Assembly: GCA_038747915.1 (NCBI GenBank)
Contig: JBCDJJ010000012.1
Span: 1-60,827, forward strand
From: JBCDAP01 sp038747915
GTDB taxonomy: Bacteria > Planctomycetota > Phycisphaerae > Phycisphaerales > UBA1924
DNA: 60,827 nt
Direction of reading: 5' to 3'
The position numbers were made by a program, and so were the translations under genes. Under the pieces are notes generated by a model that saw nothing but the letters and a program-made list of their open reading frames with translations, did not search any database and was not told the DNA's origin. Shown piece by piece: positions 1-8,582 of the stretch; positions within the stretch are counted from its first letter, which is position 1; each line of letters starts with the position of its first letter.

Positions 1-737
1 ACACGGCCGGCGATGTGTCGGAGACGATCGGCGAGATCGCGGTCGAGATCCACGGGCTGGCGCTGCAGGGCGGTGCCGATGCGCAGGCGGCGTTGTGGGC
101 GTTGGCGTCCGGTGACGACGATCGTCTGGACGAGCTGGGCGGGAAGTACGGGCCTGCGGTGCAGATCGCTGCGGAGGTGCTGGCGCAGGTGTGGGACGAG
201 TTCGCGTTGTACGTGGCGACGCACCCCGAGGCGGCGGGCCGCTTCGTCGGTCAGGTGATCGGCGAGGTGGCGTTGGAGGTTTCGACGCTGGGCCTGAACA
301 AGGTGGCGAAGACGCAGAAGGTGGCGTCGATCCGGACGAAGGTCACGGTCCAGCTCGGCGAGTCGGTCGCTGAGCTCGACGAGGCGACACGGATCGCGTG
401 GGTCCGGAAGATCGCGACGGTGAGCAAGGGCGAGCGGATCACGCCCGAGTACCTGGCGCGTGCGACTGATAACACGTGCCTGCTGCGGAGCGTGGAGAAG
501 GCCATAGAGCAGCCGCTCGAGCGCCGAACATGCCATCCATCAGACACGCCTTGTTTTGAGAGGCCAGATGCCGCCGTGCGAGTCGTCGGGGGTCGCAGCG
601 GGGTCAAAGTGAAGCTGAGCCAACGCGATCCGTTCAAAGTCCACTGGGGTAACACCCGTGAGGGTTCGAGTCCCTGCGCGGGCATTGCACAGTGCCGATG
701 GCGGATGTCGGCGTTCGCGTTGGTGTCGGGAGTCTGA
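1..737 (+). CDS. C-terminal part of a large protein, resembles a polymorphic-toxin pre-toxin segment; 5' partial, tail probably broken
   Basis: The frame is already open at base 3 and enters from the left edge, so only the end of the protein is seen. The first 160 or so residues are alanine- and valine-rich helices (for example GRFVGQVIGEVALEV) and keep the strong third-position GC of a real gene. This kind of sequence resembles the linker that precedes the toxin domain in large polymorphic toxins; that is my recollection of family style, not a domain match. After about base 520 base composition changes and the frame runs through a tRNA 3' fragment (633-684) to a stop at 735-737. The last 70 or so codons are therefore probably not the original C-terminus. 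No toxin motif and no immunity gene are visible. Confidence 0.45.
   Translation, partial: TAGDVSETIGEIAVEIHGLALQGGADAQAALWALASGDDDRLDELGGKYGPAVQIAAEVLAQVWDEFALYVATHPEAAGRFVGQVIGEVALEVSTLGLNKVAKTQKVASIRTKVTVQLGESVAELDEATRIAWVRKIATVSKGERITPEYLARATDNTCLLRSVEKAIEQPLERRTCHPSDTPCFERPDAAVRVVGGRSGVKVKLSQRDPFKVHWGNTREGSSPCAGIAQCRWRMSAFALVSGV
633..684 (+). pseudogene. 3' fragment of a tRNA-Leu (CAA-like)
   Basis: The stretch holds an anticodon-loop-like TTCAAAG, a long variable arm with a GGGT/ACCC stem (from about 646), a T-arm with TTCGAGT, and a 3' acceptor strand CGCGGGC followed by A at 684. The long variable arm and discriminator A fit tRNA-Leu. The matching 5' half (GCCCGCG acceptor, D-arm) is absent, the anticodon stem cannot form with the upstream bases, and the outermost T-stem pair is G-G. 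It is a remnant, of the kind left at tRNA attachment sites of integrated elements. Confidence 0.6.
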
Positions 738-764
738 CGAGGCGGCTCACTCGCTCTTCTTCCT

Positions 765-3700
765 TCAGTCTGATTCGCTCGGCGCGAGCATCACACTCAC
801 GAAGGCGTTGGCACGGACGGGAACCTCGCACGCGCCGCGTTGCGTGTGAGCCTGCGGAGAGAGCGGGCGCTCACGCAGGTCGGTGGTGCTGGCGGTCCAC
901 CCATCGGAGAGTTCGAGGCGGAGGGTGCCGGGGCGCCCGTGCGTCTCGTGGGCACGCACCACGATGGCTCCTGGGTGGTCGTCCGCCGGTTTGATCCACG
1001 CCGTCACCACGCCCGGATCGGCCTCGATGCGGCGGATCGGGCCTGATACCGGCGTGCCCGTATACGCCACGACCGGGCCGAAGAGCGTCTCCGCGAGCAC
1101 CGCGGGCTGATCGACCCAGGGCACCTCGGCCCCGGCACGGGCGATCGCCAGGCGGGTGACCGTTTTCCCGAGATCGAAGTGCGATGGTCCACGATCGTCC
1201 CGACGCAGACTCCCTTGCAGCCCGGCATGCGTGACGAGCGTCGTGCGCACGAGGCTGACATGCATCAGCCCGGCCTCGCACCCGAAGCCGTAGGTGTGCT
1301 CGGTGACCACAGCCAGCCCCTCACGCTGCGCACCGTCGCAGACCGACGCCCACCGGCTACCGGGCACCTCGAACGCAGCATCGTTCTGGCGCGTGCCGGG
1401 CAGCTGACCGCGCTCGGAGCTGGCGAACGGCCCGCCGTACCGGGCCGTGTGCCCGAGGTAGTCGGTCGGCACGACCGCTTTGAACAGCGTGTCGGTCTCG
1501 TCGGTGTCGATCTCATACTCGACGCGGAGCACCGGCTCGCCGCTCACGACGCGGTACCGCGTGACCAGGTGTGTGCGCCGACCGACGGTCGTCTGCGCCG
1601 CCACCACCGCCTCCGCCCCATCGGATGACTCGACGCGGACGGTCGCGCCACGCTGCCCGTCGAGCGGCCGCTCGAGGCTCATGCGGTCGATGTCCCACGC
1701 CTCGAAGGCGTGCGGGAGATCGCCGAACGCCACCACACCGCACGCGGGCGCGTGGAGCGCGATCGGCGTGCCATCGATCTCGAGCGATGACACCAGGCCG
1801 TTTGAGTCAATGGTGGCGCGCACACGATCGGATCGAATCTCGCCCTCCGTCGCGGTACACACCTCGGCACCCACGCGGCTCGACTCGCGCGTGGCGCCGC
1901 TTACCGGCCCGAGTTCGTGCATCTCGCCATCGACCATCACCCGTCGCGGGATCGCGAGCGGGTTGAACAGGCACGCCTCGCCGTTCGAGTTCAGCAGGTT
2001 CGTCGCACGCTCCTCCGCCTCGCGCGCTAGCGCACGGAGTTCGGGGATCGCCTCCGCGTACACCTCGCCACACGAACTCCCGGGGATGTAGTCGTGGAAC
2101 TGCGCGAAGATCAGCCGCTTCCACGCGTGCTCGTCGATCGGCCCCGACCCGGTCACCGCACCGGCCGCTTCGTGCGCCTGCAGCGCCCGCTCGGCCGCGC
2201 GGAAGCACGCCTTGAGCTCGCTCCCGCTCGTCTGCACGCCGCGGTGGTACTCCATGTAGATCTCGCCCGACCACACGGGCAGCCGGTCGCGCACCCGGTG
2301 CACATCCTCGAAGAACTCGTCGATGCGTCCCCAACGCACCGACGGCAGGCCACCGAGATCGCGTATCACCTCGGCTCGCCGGCAGACCTCTTCCGTCGGG
2401 CCGCCGCCGCCATCGCCGAAGCCCGATGGGTCGAGCGAGCGACCGAGGATGTGCGCCTGACGCTGCTGCAACGCCGATTCGGTCACGCGCTCGGGCGTCG
2501 CCGGTCCGTTGTAGTCGAGGAAGCGGCCGGTGATGTACGCCGGGATCTCGGTGCCATCGCACCCGCGCCACCGGAACAGCGCGTGCGGGAACCGGTTCGT
2601 GTCCGACCAGTGCGCCTTGGTCGTGAAGAACGACCGCCCGCCGCTCTCCGCAATCACCTGCGGCACACACGCGGCGTAGCCGAACACATCGGGCAGCCAC
2701 AGCGTGGGGCTCGGCCCGCCGCGGAGCGCCTCGAACCCGCGCTGACCGATCAGGAACGACCGTGCGAGCGCCTCGCCGCACGGTAGCTGCGTGTCCGACT
2801 CGACGTACGCGATGCCATCGGGCTCCCACCGTCGATCGCCGATCCGCGCGCGCACACGCTCCATCAGTGCCGGCGATCGCCGCTCGACCGCCTCGTAGCT
2901 CGCCGGCTGGGAGTACCCGAAGATCAGCTCTGGGAACCGATCCATCAGCGCGAGCACGTTCGAAAACGTATGGACCGCTTTGAACTCCGCCACACGCTCG
3001 GGCCATCGCCACACGAGGTCGATGTGCGCGTGCCCGGTCAGCGTGACCTCGAAAAAAGGATCCGCCCCGCGCATCTCCTCGATGATCCGATCGAGCGCCG
3101 TGGCGAGCGGCTCGACACCGCCCCGCTCGAACGCCGAGATCGCGTCATCGAGCCGGGCCACCAGCCACCGGAAGCGCGGCGTTGCCCGATTGAGTGGTTC
3201 ACGCTGCCCCCACGTCAGTGCGGGGAACGCCTCACCTCCAACCGCACGGTGCTCAAGAGCCAGCACATCACCGAGCACACCGAGATCGACCCACGCCCGC
3301 CAGGCCCGGTCGTCGCGGCGAGCGAGCGCGCACCCGTCGAACCGGCACCCGTACGGATCGAGTGCCTCCGGTGTGTCCGTCCAGATCCCCAGGTTCTCCG
3401 CGACGCACTCGAGCCACACCTCGCTCGCACCCTCGGGAAGCCGCACGTGCTCGCGCGACTGGTCCGTCCCGCCGATCGGCACGCCGTCCACGTACACCGT
3501 GGTCTCGCCCTGACCGGCCCAGTGCACCCAGTCCCCCGCGGACGCTGCACGCGGCAGCGTCACACGGCACCACCGCTGATCGAACATCATGCCCCAATGC
3601 ACCGGCGGTGCGCCGAGCGGCGCTGTCGGACGCGCCGAGCCTTCGGCGAACGTGAGCATCTCACGCGTCGGCTCGGTGGCGAGCACCTCGAGCGGCTCGC

Positions 3701-3791
3701 CTACATCGCGCCAGATCAGCTTCTCGATCCGGCCGATGGTCGGCCGGATCCGCGGCAGCGCATCCTCGGGATATCCGTGCGGCGTCAGCAT
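765..3791 (-). CDS. Alpha-mannosidase, glycoside hydrolase family 38
   Basis: The protein (about 1008 residues) is a retaining GH38 alpha-mannosidase, expected to release alpha-linked mannose from glycans. The N-terminal 240 residues are a beta-sandwich-like accessory region. The catalytic domain then begins with the zinc-binding motif HAHIDLVWRWP near residue 256, and the nucleophile motif WLPDVFGY follows near residue 365 (Asp about 368). The C-terminal half is the usual beta-rich GH38 region. I chose the ATG at 3791 because AGGAG lies 8 bases upstream; the in-frame ATG at 3821 has no such site. No signal peptide is evident, so a cytoplasmic enzyme is likely. It is transcribed toward the tRNA fragment and is separated from the next gene by that gene's terminator. 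Confidence 0.92.
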   Translation of the reverse strand: MLTPHGYPEDALPRIRPTIGRIEKLIWRDVGEPLEVLATEPTREMLTFAEGSARPTAPLGAPPVHWGMMFDQRWCRVTLPRAASAGDWVHWAGQGETTVYVDGVPIGGTDQSREHVRLPEGASEVWLECVAENLGIWTDTPEALDPYGCRFDGCALARRDDRAWRAWVDLGVLGDVLALEHRAVGGEAFPALTWGQREPLNRATPRFRWLVARLDDAISAFERGGVEPLATALDRIIEEMRGADPFFEVTLTGHAHIDLVWRWPERVAEFKAVHTFSNVLALMDRFPELIFGYSQPASYEAVERRSPALMERVRARIGDRRWEPDGIAYVESDTQLPCGEALARSFLIGQRGFEALRGGPSPTLWLPDVFGYAACVPQVIAESGGRSFFTTKAHWSDTNRFPHALFRWRGCDGTEIPAYITGRFLDYNGPATPERVTESALQQRQAHILGRSLDPSGFGDGGGGPTEEVCRRAEVIRDLGGLPSVRWGRIDEFFEDVHRVRDRLPVWSGEIYMEYHRGVQTSGSELKACFRAAERALQAHEAAGAVTGSGPIDEHAWKRLIFAQFHDYIPGSSCGEVYAEAIPELRALAREAEERATNLLNSNGEACLFNPLAIPRRVMVDGEMHELGPVSGATRESSRVGAEVCTATEGEIRSDRVRATIDSNGLVSSLEIDGTPIALHAPACGVVAFGDLPHAFEAWDIDRMSLERPLDGQRGATVRVESSDGAEAVVAAQTTVGRRTHLVTRYRVVSGEPVLRVEYEIDTDETDTLFKAVVPTDYLGHTARYGGPFASSERGQLPGTRQNDAAFEVPGSRWASVCDGAQREGLAVVTEHTYGFGCEAGLMHVSLVRTTLVTHAGLQGSLRRDDRGPSHFDLGKTVTRLAIARAGAEVPWVDQPAVLAETLFGPVVAYTGTPVSGPIRRIEADPGVVTAWIKPADDHPGAIVVRAHETHGRPGTLRLELSDGWTASTTDLRERPLSPQAHTQRGACEVPVRANAFVSVMLAPSESD

Positions 3792-3830
3792 CTCGGCGGC
3801 TCCTGCAGGGACGACGAGCATAGCGGCGCC

Positions 3831-3877
3831 AAAAAAGACAAACGCCGGACATGCACGAGTCGTGCCATATCCGGCGT
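3831..3877 (-). terminator. Rho-independent terminator of the PEP-CTERM-like gene
   Basis: ACGCCGGA (3842-3849) pairs with TCCGGCGT (3870-3877), with further pairing inside after one mismatch and one bulge. On the minus strand the hairpin is followed by a T-rich run (3831-3841). It lies about 60 bases past the stop codon at 3938. Confidence 0.75.
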
Positions 3878-3937
3878 GTGGGGGGTCGACGCTCGGGCCT
3901 CGCGAGACAACGCGCGCCGAGGAGCGTGTGCGAGCGA

Positions 3938-4810
3938 TCAGCGGCGGCGACGGGCCGCTGCGAGGCCACCGAGCCCGAAGAGCGCCATCGCGCCCGGCGC
4001 CGGGATGATGCCTTCCTCGAAGCGGATGTCATCGATCCAAGTCGTCTCGTTGGCCTGGAAGGTGATCTGGAGTGTCGCCTCGGTGAAGCCGCTCAGATCG
4101 GTGCCAACCTTGAAGAACGTGGAGCTATCCAGGCCCTCGGACTCGATCTCATCGCCGAAGACGTTGAAGACCGTGATCTGCTGACCGCCGTCCACGAACA
4201 CGCTGACATCCATGAAGTCGATGTTATTGCCGGCGTTCTCCCACCCGGTCGTCTCGAAGGCGACCGCCATCTCAAAGAACCACTCGGGCCCACCGAAGTT
4301 CACCGTCTCGAACACAAGCGTCTGGAAGCCACCATCGGTCGACTGGATCTCGTACCCGCGGTTGCCATCGGCGAAGATCTCGTCGCCATCGTCGCGGTTG
4401 GCAAAGCCACCGGGGCCGAAACCGTTCACGGGGCTGAACGAGGTGATGCCGGTGAAGTCACCCTCCGCGAGGCCGGAGATGCCGATTACGGTGTTCTGGT
4501 TGTTGAAAGTGTAGAACGCATCGAAGCTCATCTCCGAGTCGGTGAGCGTGCCGGTGCGGTCCCAGTCGATCTGGTTGCCGTTGGCGCTGTCGAGCTGACG
4601 CGTCTCGTTCAGGACCATCGGGTTGTAATCGGGGTTGGTGGTGAAGGGCGGCGGGGCCGGCGCGCCGCTCAGCGCGTTGACGCCATCCTGCTGGAAGGTG
4701 CCGTCGATCACGCTCGTGTCGGCCTCTTCGAAGCTGTGAAAGGCGATGATCTGCCCCTGCGCGACGCCGGTCGTGGCCACGATCGCCGCCGCTGCGGTGT
4801 GCATCCTCAT
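3938..4810 (-). CDS. Secreted protein with PEP-CTERM-like sorting tail
   Basis: The 290-residue protein starts with a short signal peptide (cleavage probably after VAQG near residue 19). A beta-rich, lectin-like extracellular domain of about 240 residues follows. It ends with PAPGAMALFGLGGLAAARRR plus a last Arg: a PxPGA motif, a hydrophobic segment and an arginine cluster, the layout of PEP-CTERM exosortase sorting signals. The start is supported by AGGAGA ten bases upstream. The domain includes FHSFEEAD near the N-terminus and many Asn/Asp turns, but no catalytic motif that I recognise. It is the only protein in the window with this tail; the other secreted proteins end in dockerin-like segments. 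A LacI-type inverted repeat lies about 67 bases upstream of the start. Confidence 0.8.
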   Translation of the reverse strand: MRMHTAAAAIVATTGVAQGQIIAFHSFEEADTSVIDGTFQQDGVNALSGAPAPPPFTTNPDYNPMVLNETRQLDSANGNQIDWDRTGTLTDSEMSFDAFYTFNNQNTVIGISGLAEGDFTGITSFSPVNGFGPGGFANRDDGDEIFADGNRGYEIQSTDGGFQTLVFETVNFGGPEWFFEMAVAFETTGWENAGNNIDFMDVSVFVDGGQQITVFNVFGDEIESEGLDSSTFFKVGTDLSGFTEATLQITFQANETTWIDDIRFEEGIIPAPGAMALFGLGGLAAARRRR

Positions 4811-4876
4811 ACTTCTGTCTCCTGCAACGTGTTGAGGTCCCGGGGGGACGGGGTAAACTGCTCCACCGCCCGTTGA

Positions 4877-4890
4877 TGTAATAGCTTACA
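4877..4890. promoter_or_regulatory. LacI-type operator candidate (TGTAATAGCTTACA)
   Basis: The arms TGTAA and TTACA are a perfect inverted repeat around TAGC and match the outer bases of the TGTAAnCGnTTACA operators of LacI-family regulators. The centre is AG rather than CG, so this is the weakest of the five long matches. It lies upstream of the PEP-CTERM-like gene. Confidence 0.4.
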
Positions 4891-5041
4891 CAGCGATGGC
4901 CCCGAGGCAATAACAGACCGCCGACTCGGCGCAAAATCCGCCTCAGACCGCGGGCAACACCAACCACGCCGCATCGGAGTGCGGCAGTTGAACGTTTTAA
5001 TTTAAGACAACAGGGTGACACCACGGATCGCGCGCGGGGGC

Positions 5042-5064
5042 CACTGGTGGCTTGCCCACCAGTG
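5042..5064. repeat. REP-like hairpin, single copy
   Basis: CACTGGTGG and CCACCAGTG form a perfect 9-base stem around the loop CTTGC. The same stem sequence recurs at 11874-11896, which identifies it as a dispersed repeat. It lies just beyond the stop of the minus-strand esterase gene, as REP elements often do. Confidence 0.75.
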
Positions 5065-5113
5065 CCGAGGCCAACACCCAAGCCCCGAGAGCACCGGCAG
5101 TCAAATCATCGCC

Positions 5114-5941
5114 TCACCGGCGCTCGTGCGACAGGAGCCAGTCCACCAGCCCCCCCTCGCGGTACGCCTGATCCCACGAGTTATGGTTCGCCTCCGGGTA
5201 GAGCGTCATCCGCGCCAACGGATCGTTCGGCCCGCTCCCGCGCACCCGGCGGATCGCCTCGATCATCACCCGCGTCTCGCTCGGCAGCACCACATCATCC
5301 CGTAGCCCGTGGAACGCCCACACCGGCGTCTCGCGCAGCGCCTCAGCGAACCGCTCGGTCCGCGGCGAATCCTCGGCACGCACCCAGATCGGCGAGCCGT
5401 CGGCCGCCCGCGACGGTCGATCGACGTACCCGCACACGGGCACGATCGCTGCCCACCGCTCCGGGTACCGCGCGCCGAACGTCCACGTGCCGTTGCCGCC
5501 CTGCGACAGCCCGGTCAGGTACACGCGTGTCCGATCGATCGCGTACGCCTCGAGCGTGCGATCGAGCATGGCCAGCACCGCGGGCTCGTGATCCTCCCAC
5601 TGGGTGTCATAGTCCGGCTTCTGCGGGAACACCGTGATGAACGGGTAGTCCTGCGGCGCGTAGATCATCGGGTCGCCCAGACCCACCGCCATCTGCTTCG
5701 AACCATCGGTCCCCGATTCACCCCGGCCGTGCAGGAAGAGCACCACCGGCCAGTCGGTGCGCGTCGCGTAATCTCGCGGCACGAACACGCTGTACGGATA
5801 GGTCGAGCCATCGACCTCGATCGATTCGTACAGAAAACCGGTCGGTGTCCGCGCATCGTGCGGCGCCGCGGTGCACCCGCCCAGGGCAAGGGCGAGCACG
5901 ATCGTCGAGATCAAGATCAGCATCTGAAGCATGAACGGCAT
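5114..5941 (-). CDS. Lipoprotein carboxylesterase, alpha/beta-hydrolase (predicted peptidase/esterase D-like)
   Basis: With the ATG at 5941 the protein has 275 residues. A lipoprotein signal ends at LALALGGC (Cys23). An alpha/beta-hydrolase follows, with an oxyanion-loop motif FLHGRGESG near residue 69, the nucleophile elbow GLSQGGNGTW (Ser146), an acid in GLRDDVVLPSE and the catalytic His in ANHNSWD near the end. This is the arrangement of secreted esterases related to PHB depolymerase and feruloyl/acetyl esterases; the substrate cannot be told. The longer in-frame ATG at 6061 would overlap the upstream gene and bury the signal peptide. The upstream gene ends 58 bases before this start on the same strand, so the two probably form an operon. 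Confidence 0.82.
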   Translation of the reverse strand: MPFMLQMLILISTIVLALALGGCTAAPHDARTPTGFLYESIEVDGSTYPYSVFVPRDYATRTDWPVVLFLHGRGESGTDGSKQMAVGLGDPMIYAPQDYPFITVFPQKPDYDTQWEDHEPAVLAMLDRTLEAYAIDRTRVYLTGLSQGGNGTWTFGARYPERWAAIVPVCGYVDRPSRAADGSPIWVRAEDSPRTERFAEALRETPVWAFHGLRDDVVLPSETRVMIEAIRRVRGSGPNDPLARMTLYPEANHNSWDQAYREGGLVDWLLSHERR

Positions 5942-5999
5942 GGTGTCGTCTCGTGGTTCGAATGAAGTCGGGGGGAAGTCGGCCCGGCCTGGTTGGGCC

Positions 6000-8339
6000 T
6001 CACGGAGCGGGTGTTCTCTCATCATCTCGCGCCAGATCGAGCAGCGCTGCTCGGTCGGCATCGGTCACCAACGCATCACCCTCCGTGTCCACCGGCGACT
6101 GCTCCCACAGGTACGCATCCTCGGTGTCGACGTCCGAGTCCGCATCGAGATCGCCCCGGCACAGGGCCGCCGCATATGGCGGGGCCAGCACCGCATCGAT
6201 CACCCCCGGCTCGATGAGCTCACCCAGCCCGAGCGCCCCGTACACCAAATCCGGTAGCCCGATGCCGATCGGAAAGTCCACCTGCTCCTGCGAGCGTCGC
6301 GCCAGCACGCTCGCGCCGGTGCCCATCATCGTGCGCGCGCCGAGCCGGTACGCGTGGTACGCGCCCACCGCCACATCGGTCCGCCCGAGCGCCGCGAAGC
6401 CCATAACCGCTGGGAAGTGCGCGATCGTGCCCGGGTGAGAGAAGATCGTGTCCGCGTGGTAGCCGTTGAGCCCGCCGCCCGCTGAGAACGCGGTGTAGTA
6501 CCGCGGGCCGTTGTCGTCGGTCCACGCTGCGAACGAGTCGAGCGTGTGCTCGGAGTGCGCGAGCCACGCCGGGTCGTCGCGGAACTCGCGGATAAACAGC
6601 AGCGGGTAGATCGTGATGAACGCCGGCTGGAAGACACCCGGAACAGATGTCGAGAACGGGCGACCCGTGAGGTACTCGTTGCTCGGCCAGAGCGACCGGT
6701 CGAGCCAGTCGCGGCGGATCGGATCACTCTCGGGGCCACCGAAAATCCCGGCCTGATCCGCGAACAGGATGCCCTCGACGAACGCCGTGTTCGACGGCCC
6801 CGGCGCGATCGGGCCGCCGTCCGCCTCGCTGATGAGATACAGCGCGAGCGACTCATCGAAGTACGCGGCCCACTGGTGTACATCGCACACGATCTGGTGC
6901 GCCGCCCGCTCGATGGCCGCGTTCCCCGGGTACGCGTGCCGGCCGCGGTCGGCCCCGGCCACGATCTTCATCGTGCTGTAGGTCGCGTACTCCTGCGGCC
7001 ATCCATCGAGCACCCCGCCCGTCTCCGGGTCGATCCAGTGCTCGAGGAACCCATCCGCCGAGGTCGCCGGGCCGATGCCATCCGGAGCCAGCCCGGCGTA
7101 CCGCGTCAGGATCCGCTCGACGGTCTGCTCGGCCCCTGGATCACCGAAGAGGTGATCGTTCATGGCGGCCAGCGCGATGGCCCACAGCGCCGCGTCGGGA
7201 GAAGCGGGGGGCTCGATCTGCCCCTGGCCGGCCACGGGCGAGTTGTCGAACACCCACCCATCCGGATGCACGAGCGCTGCGACATGCGTCGTCACCTGCT
7301 CGAACTCGTCGACCACCCACGCCTCGAAGCCGAGCCGATCGTCTTGCGTGTCGGCGATCATCGTCGCCTGATCGCCGCACGCCGCCAGCAGACGCCCGCA
7401 CGCGGTCGCGCTCAGATCCACACACGCACCCGCCGGCGTGTAATACGCCTCCGACTCGAACAAGGCCGGCAACGACCGCACCGCAGACGGCGCCGCACGC
7501 TCGATCGTGACCGACCCATTGCCACCACCGTCACGATTCAGCAAGAACAGTCCATCCTGACCCGGCGCGCCGTACTGGTCCGAGTACGCGATCGACGCGA
7601 TCGTGCTCCGGTCGGTCAGCCGCTGAAATGTGAGCGGGACATCGTCGAGCGCAGCGCGGTAGAGCCCGCTCGTCGACGACACGAACAAGAACCCCCGGTC
7701 GCGGTCGACCGTCACCCCCGTCACCCCGCCCGACACCGGCAGTGTCGTGGTGCTCAGGATCGTCCCCGTCCGATCGTTCCGCCCCGCGGTGAGCGTGATC
7801 ACCTGTCCATCGCTTGTGCCGATGTACACCCGGCCCCGGAAGAACGCCGCGGCAGGTGGCGGATCCGCACCGAGGTCCCGCACGAGCGAGAACCGCGCGA
7901 ACAGATCGAGCTGTCCGGTGTGCGTGTCGAGACGCAGGACCGCGTCGTCCGACTCGCCGCCGAAGACCAGCGTGTCATCACCGATCAGGATGAAGATGGC
8001 CCGCCCAGCGTCGGTCGACGCGAGCGCCACCGGCCCGTCCGCGCCGGTGTCGAAGCTCGCCCACGGCATTAGCGCGGCGATGTCGTCGCGATCGATCTCG
8101 TGGACGATGGCGCCCCGAACATCACGGACCTGCACCGCGTCCTGGGTCGTGTCGGCGACGGCGTACCACCCGCTCACCGCCGCTGCACCCGACGCCGAGG
8201 CGGACCCGAGCCCGCCGGTGGCCCAGGTCTCTTGCGCTGGCCCGCTCGCGCACCCCCCCGTCGCGATCGCGATGACACCACACATGCTTGTCATCCACGC
8301 GCCGGGTCGCCTTGTCGTCTGTTGTGTCTGCCGCCACAT
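6000..8339 (-). CDS. Large lipoprotein with beta-propeller-like N-terminus, possible glucoamylase-like alpha/alpha-barrel domain and dockerin-like tail
   Basis: The 779-residue protein begins with an arginine-rich n-region, a short hydrophobic segment and the lipobox ATGGC (Cys about 30). Residues 50-300 contain repeated short strands with Asp-Gly turns, like a beta-propeller. Residues about 370-730 are helical and Trp-rich, with TSADGFLEHWIDPETGG, GWPQEYATYSTMKIV and RYYTAFSAGGG. This resembles the (alpha/alpha)6 glucoamylase-like domains of the COG5368/GH144 type, a tentative match. Near the C-terminus GDLDADSDVDTEDA looks like a calcium-binding dockerin half. The ATG at 8339 has GAGGAG 12 bases upstream; the ATG at 8294 is an alternative. 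It is the first gene of a probable two-gene unit with the esterase. Confidence 0.6.
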   Translation of the reverse strand: MWRQTQQTTRRPGAWMTSMCGVIAIATGGCASGPAQETWATGGLGSASASGAAAVSGWYAVADTTQDAVQVRDVRGAIVHEIDRDDIAALMPWASFDTGADGPVALASTDAGRAIFILIGDDTLVFGGESDDAVLRLDTHTGQLDLFARFSLVRDLGADPPPAAAFFRGRVYIGTSDGQVITLTAGRNDRTGTILSTTTLPVSGGVTGVTVDRDRGFLFVSSTSGLYRAALDDVPLTFQRLTDRSTIASIAYSDQYGAPGQDGLFLLNRDGGGNGSVTIERAAPSAVRSLPALFESEAYYTPAGACVDLSATACGRLLAACGDQATMIADTQDDRLGFEAWVVDEFEQVTTHVAALVHPDGWVFDNSPVAGQGQIEPPASPDAALWAIALAAMNDHLFGDPGAEQTVERILTRYAGLAPDGIGPATSADGFLEHWIDPETGGVLDGWPQEYATYSTMKIVAGADRGRHAYPGNAAIERAAHQIVCDVHQWAAYFDESLALYLISEADGGPIAPGPSNTAFVEGILFADQAGIFGGPESDPIRRDWLDRSLWPSNEYLTGRPFSTSVPGVFQPAFITIYPLLFIREFRDDPAWLAHSEHTLDSFAAWTDDNGPRYYTAFSAGGGLNGYHADTIFSHPGTIAHFPAVMGFAALGRTDVAVGAYHAYRLGARTMMGTGASVLARRSQEQVDFPIGIGLPDLVYGALGLGELIEPGVIDAVLAPPYAAALCRGDLDADSDVDTEDAYLWEQSPVDTEGDALVTDADRAALLDLARDDERTPAP

Positions 8340-8493
8340 GTGCCGCGATCACTCCTCGAAAGACGGCTCTGAGGAGCCCGCCAAGAAAAAGCATTGCACC
8401 AGAAAGGCCACCCGACGCGGCGGCGCCGCGTGGATGGGGGTCCGACATCGGCGCCGGAGGGGATGAAACCCTTCAAGCTTGACGAGAATGCCG

Positions 8494-8507
8494 TGAAACC
8501 GCTTGCA
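8494..8507. promoter_or_regulatory. LacI-type operator candidate (TGAAACCGCTTGCA)
   Basis: This site matches TGnAAnCGnTTnCA at every fixed position, including the central CG. It lies 76 bases upstream of the SGNH-like gene at 8583 and in the gap between divergent genes. TTGACG at 8479-8484 could be a -35 element, which would place the site over the -10 region. Confidence 0.5.
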
Positions 8508-8582
8508 TCCTAACCAGGCCGCGCTACGCTTTCCACGCGACCAACCCCTCCCATCATGACTCCGTCCAGAGGCGAGTGATCA

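Larger units (their letters stand above)
4811..5113. other. Intergenic region with operator-like site and REP-like hairpin
   Basis: No gene is visible in this stretch. It holds the ribosome binding site of the minus-strand gene, the inverted repeat at 4877-4890, an AT-rich patch near 4994-5007 with a GAACGTTT core, and the hairpin at 5042-5064. Confidence 0.7.

Noticed and set aside
633..684. A complete functional tRNA-Leu
   Set aside because: No 5' acceptor strand or D-arm precedes it and the anticodon stem does not pair with the upstream bases.
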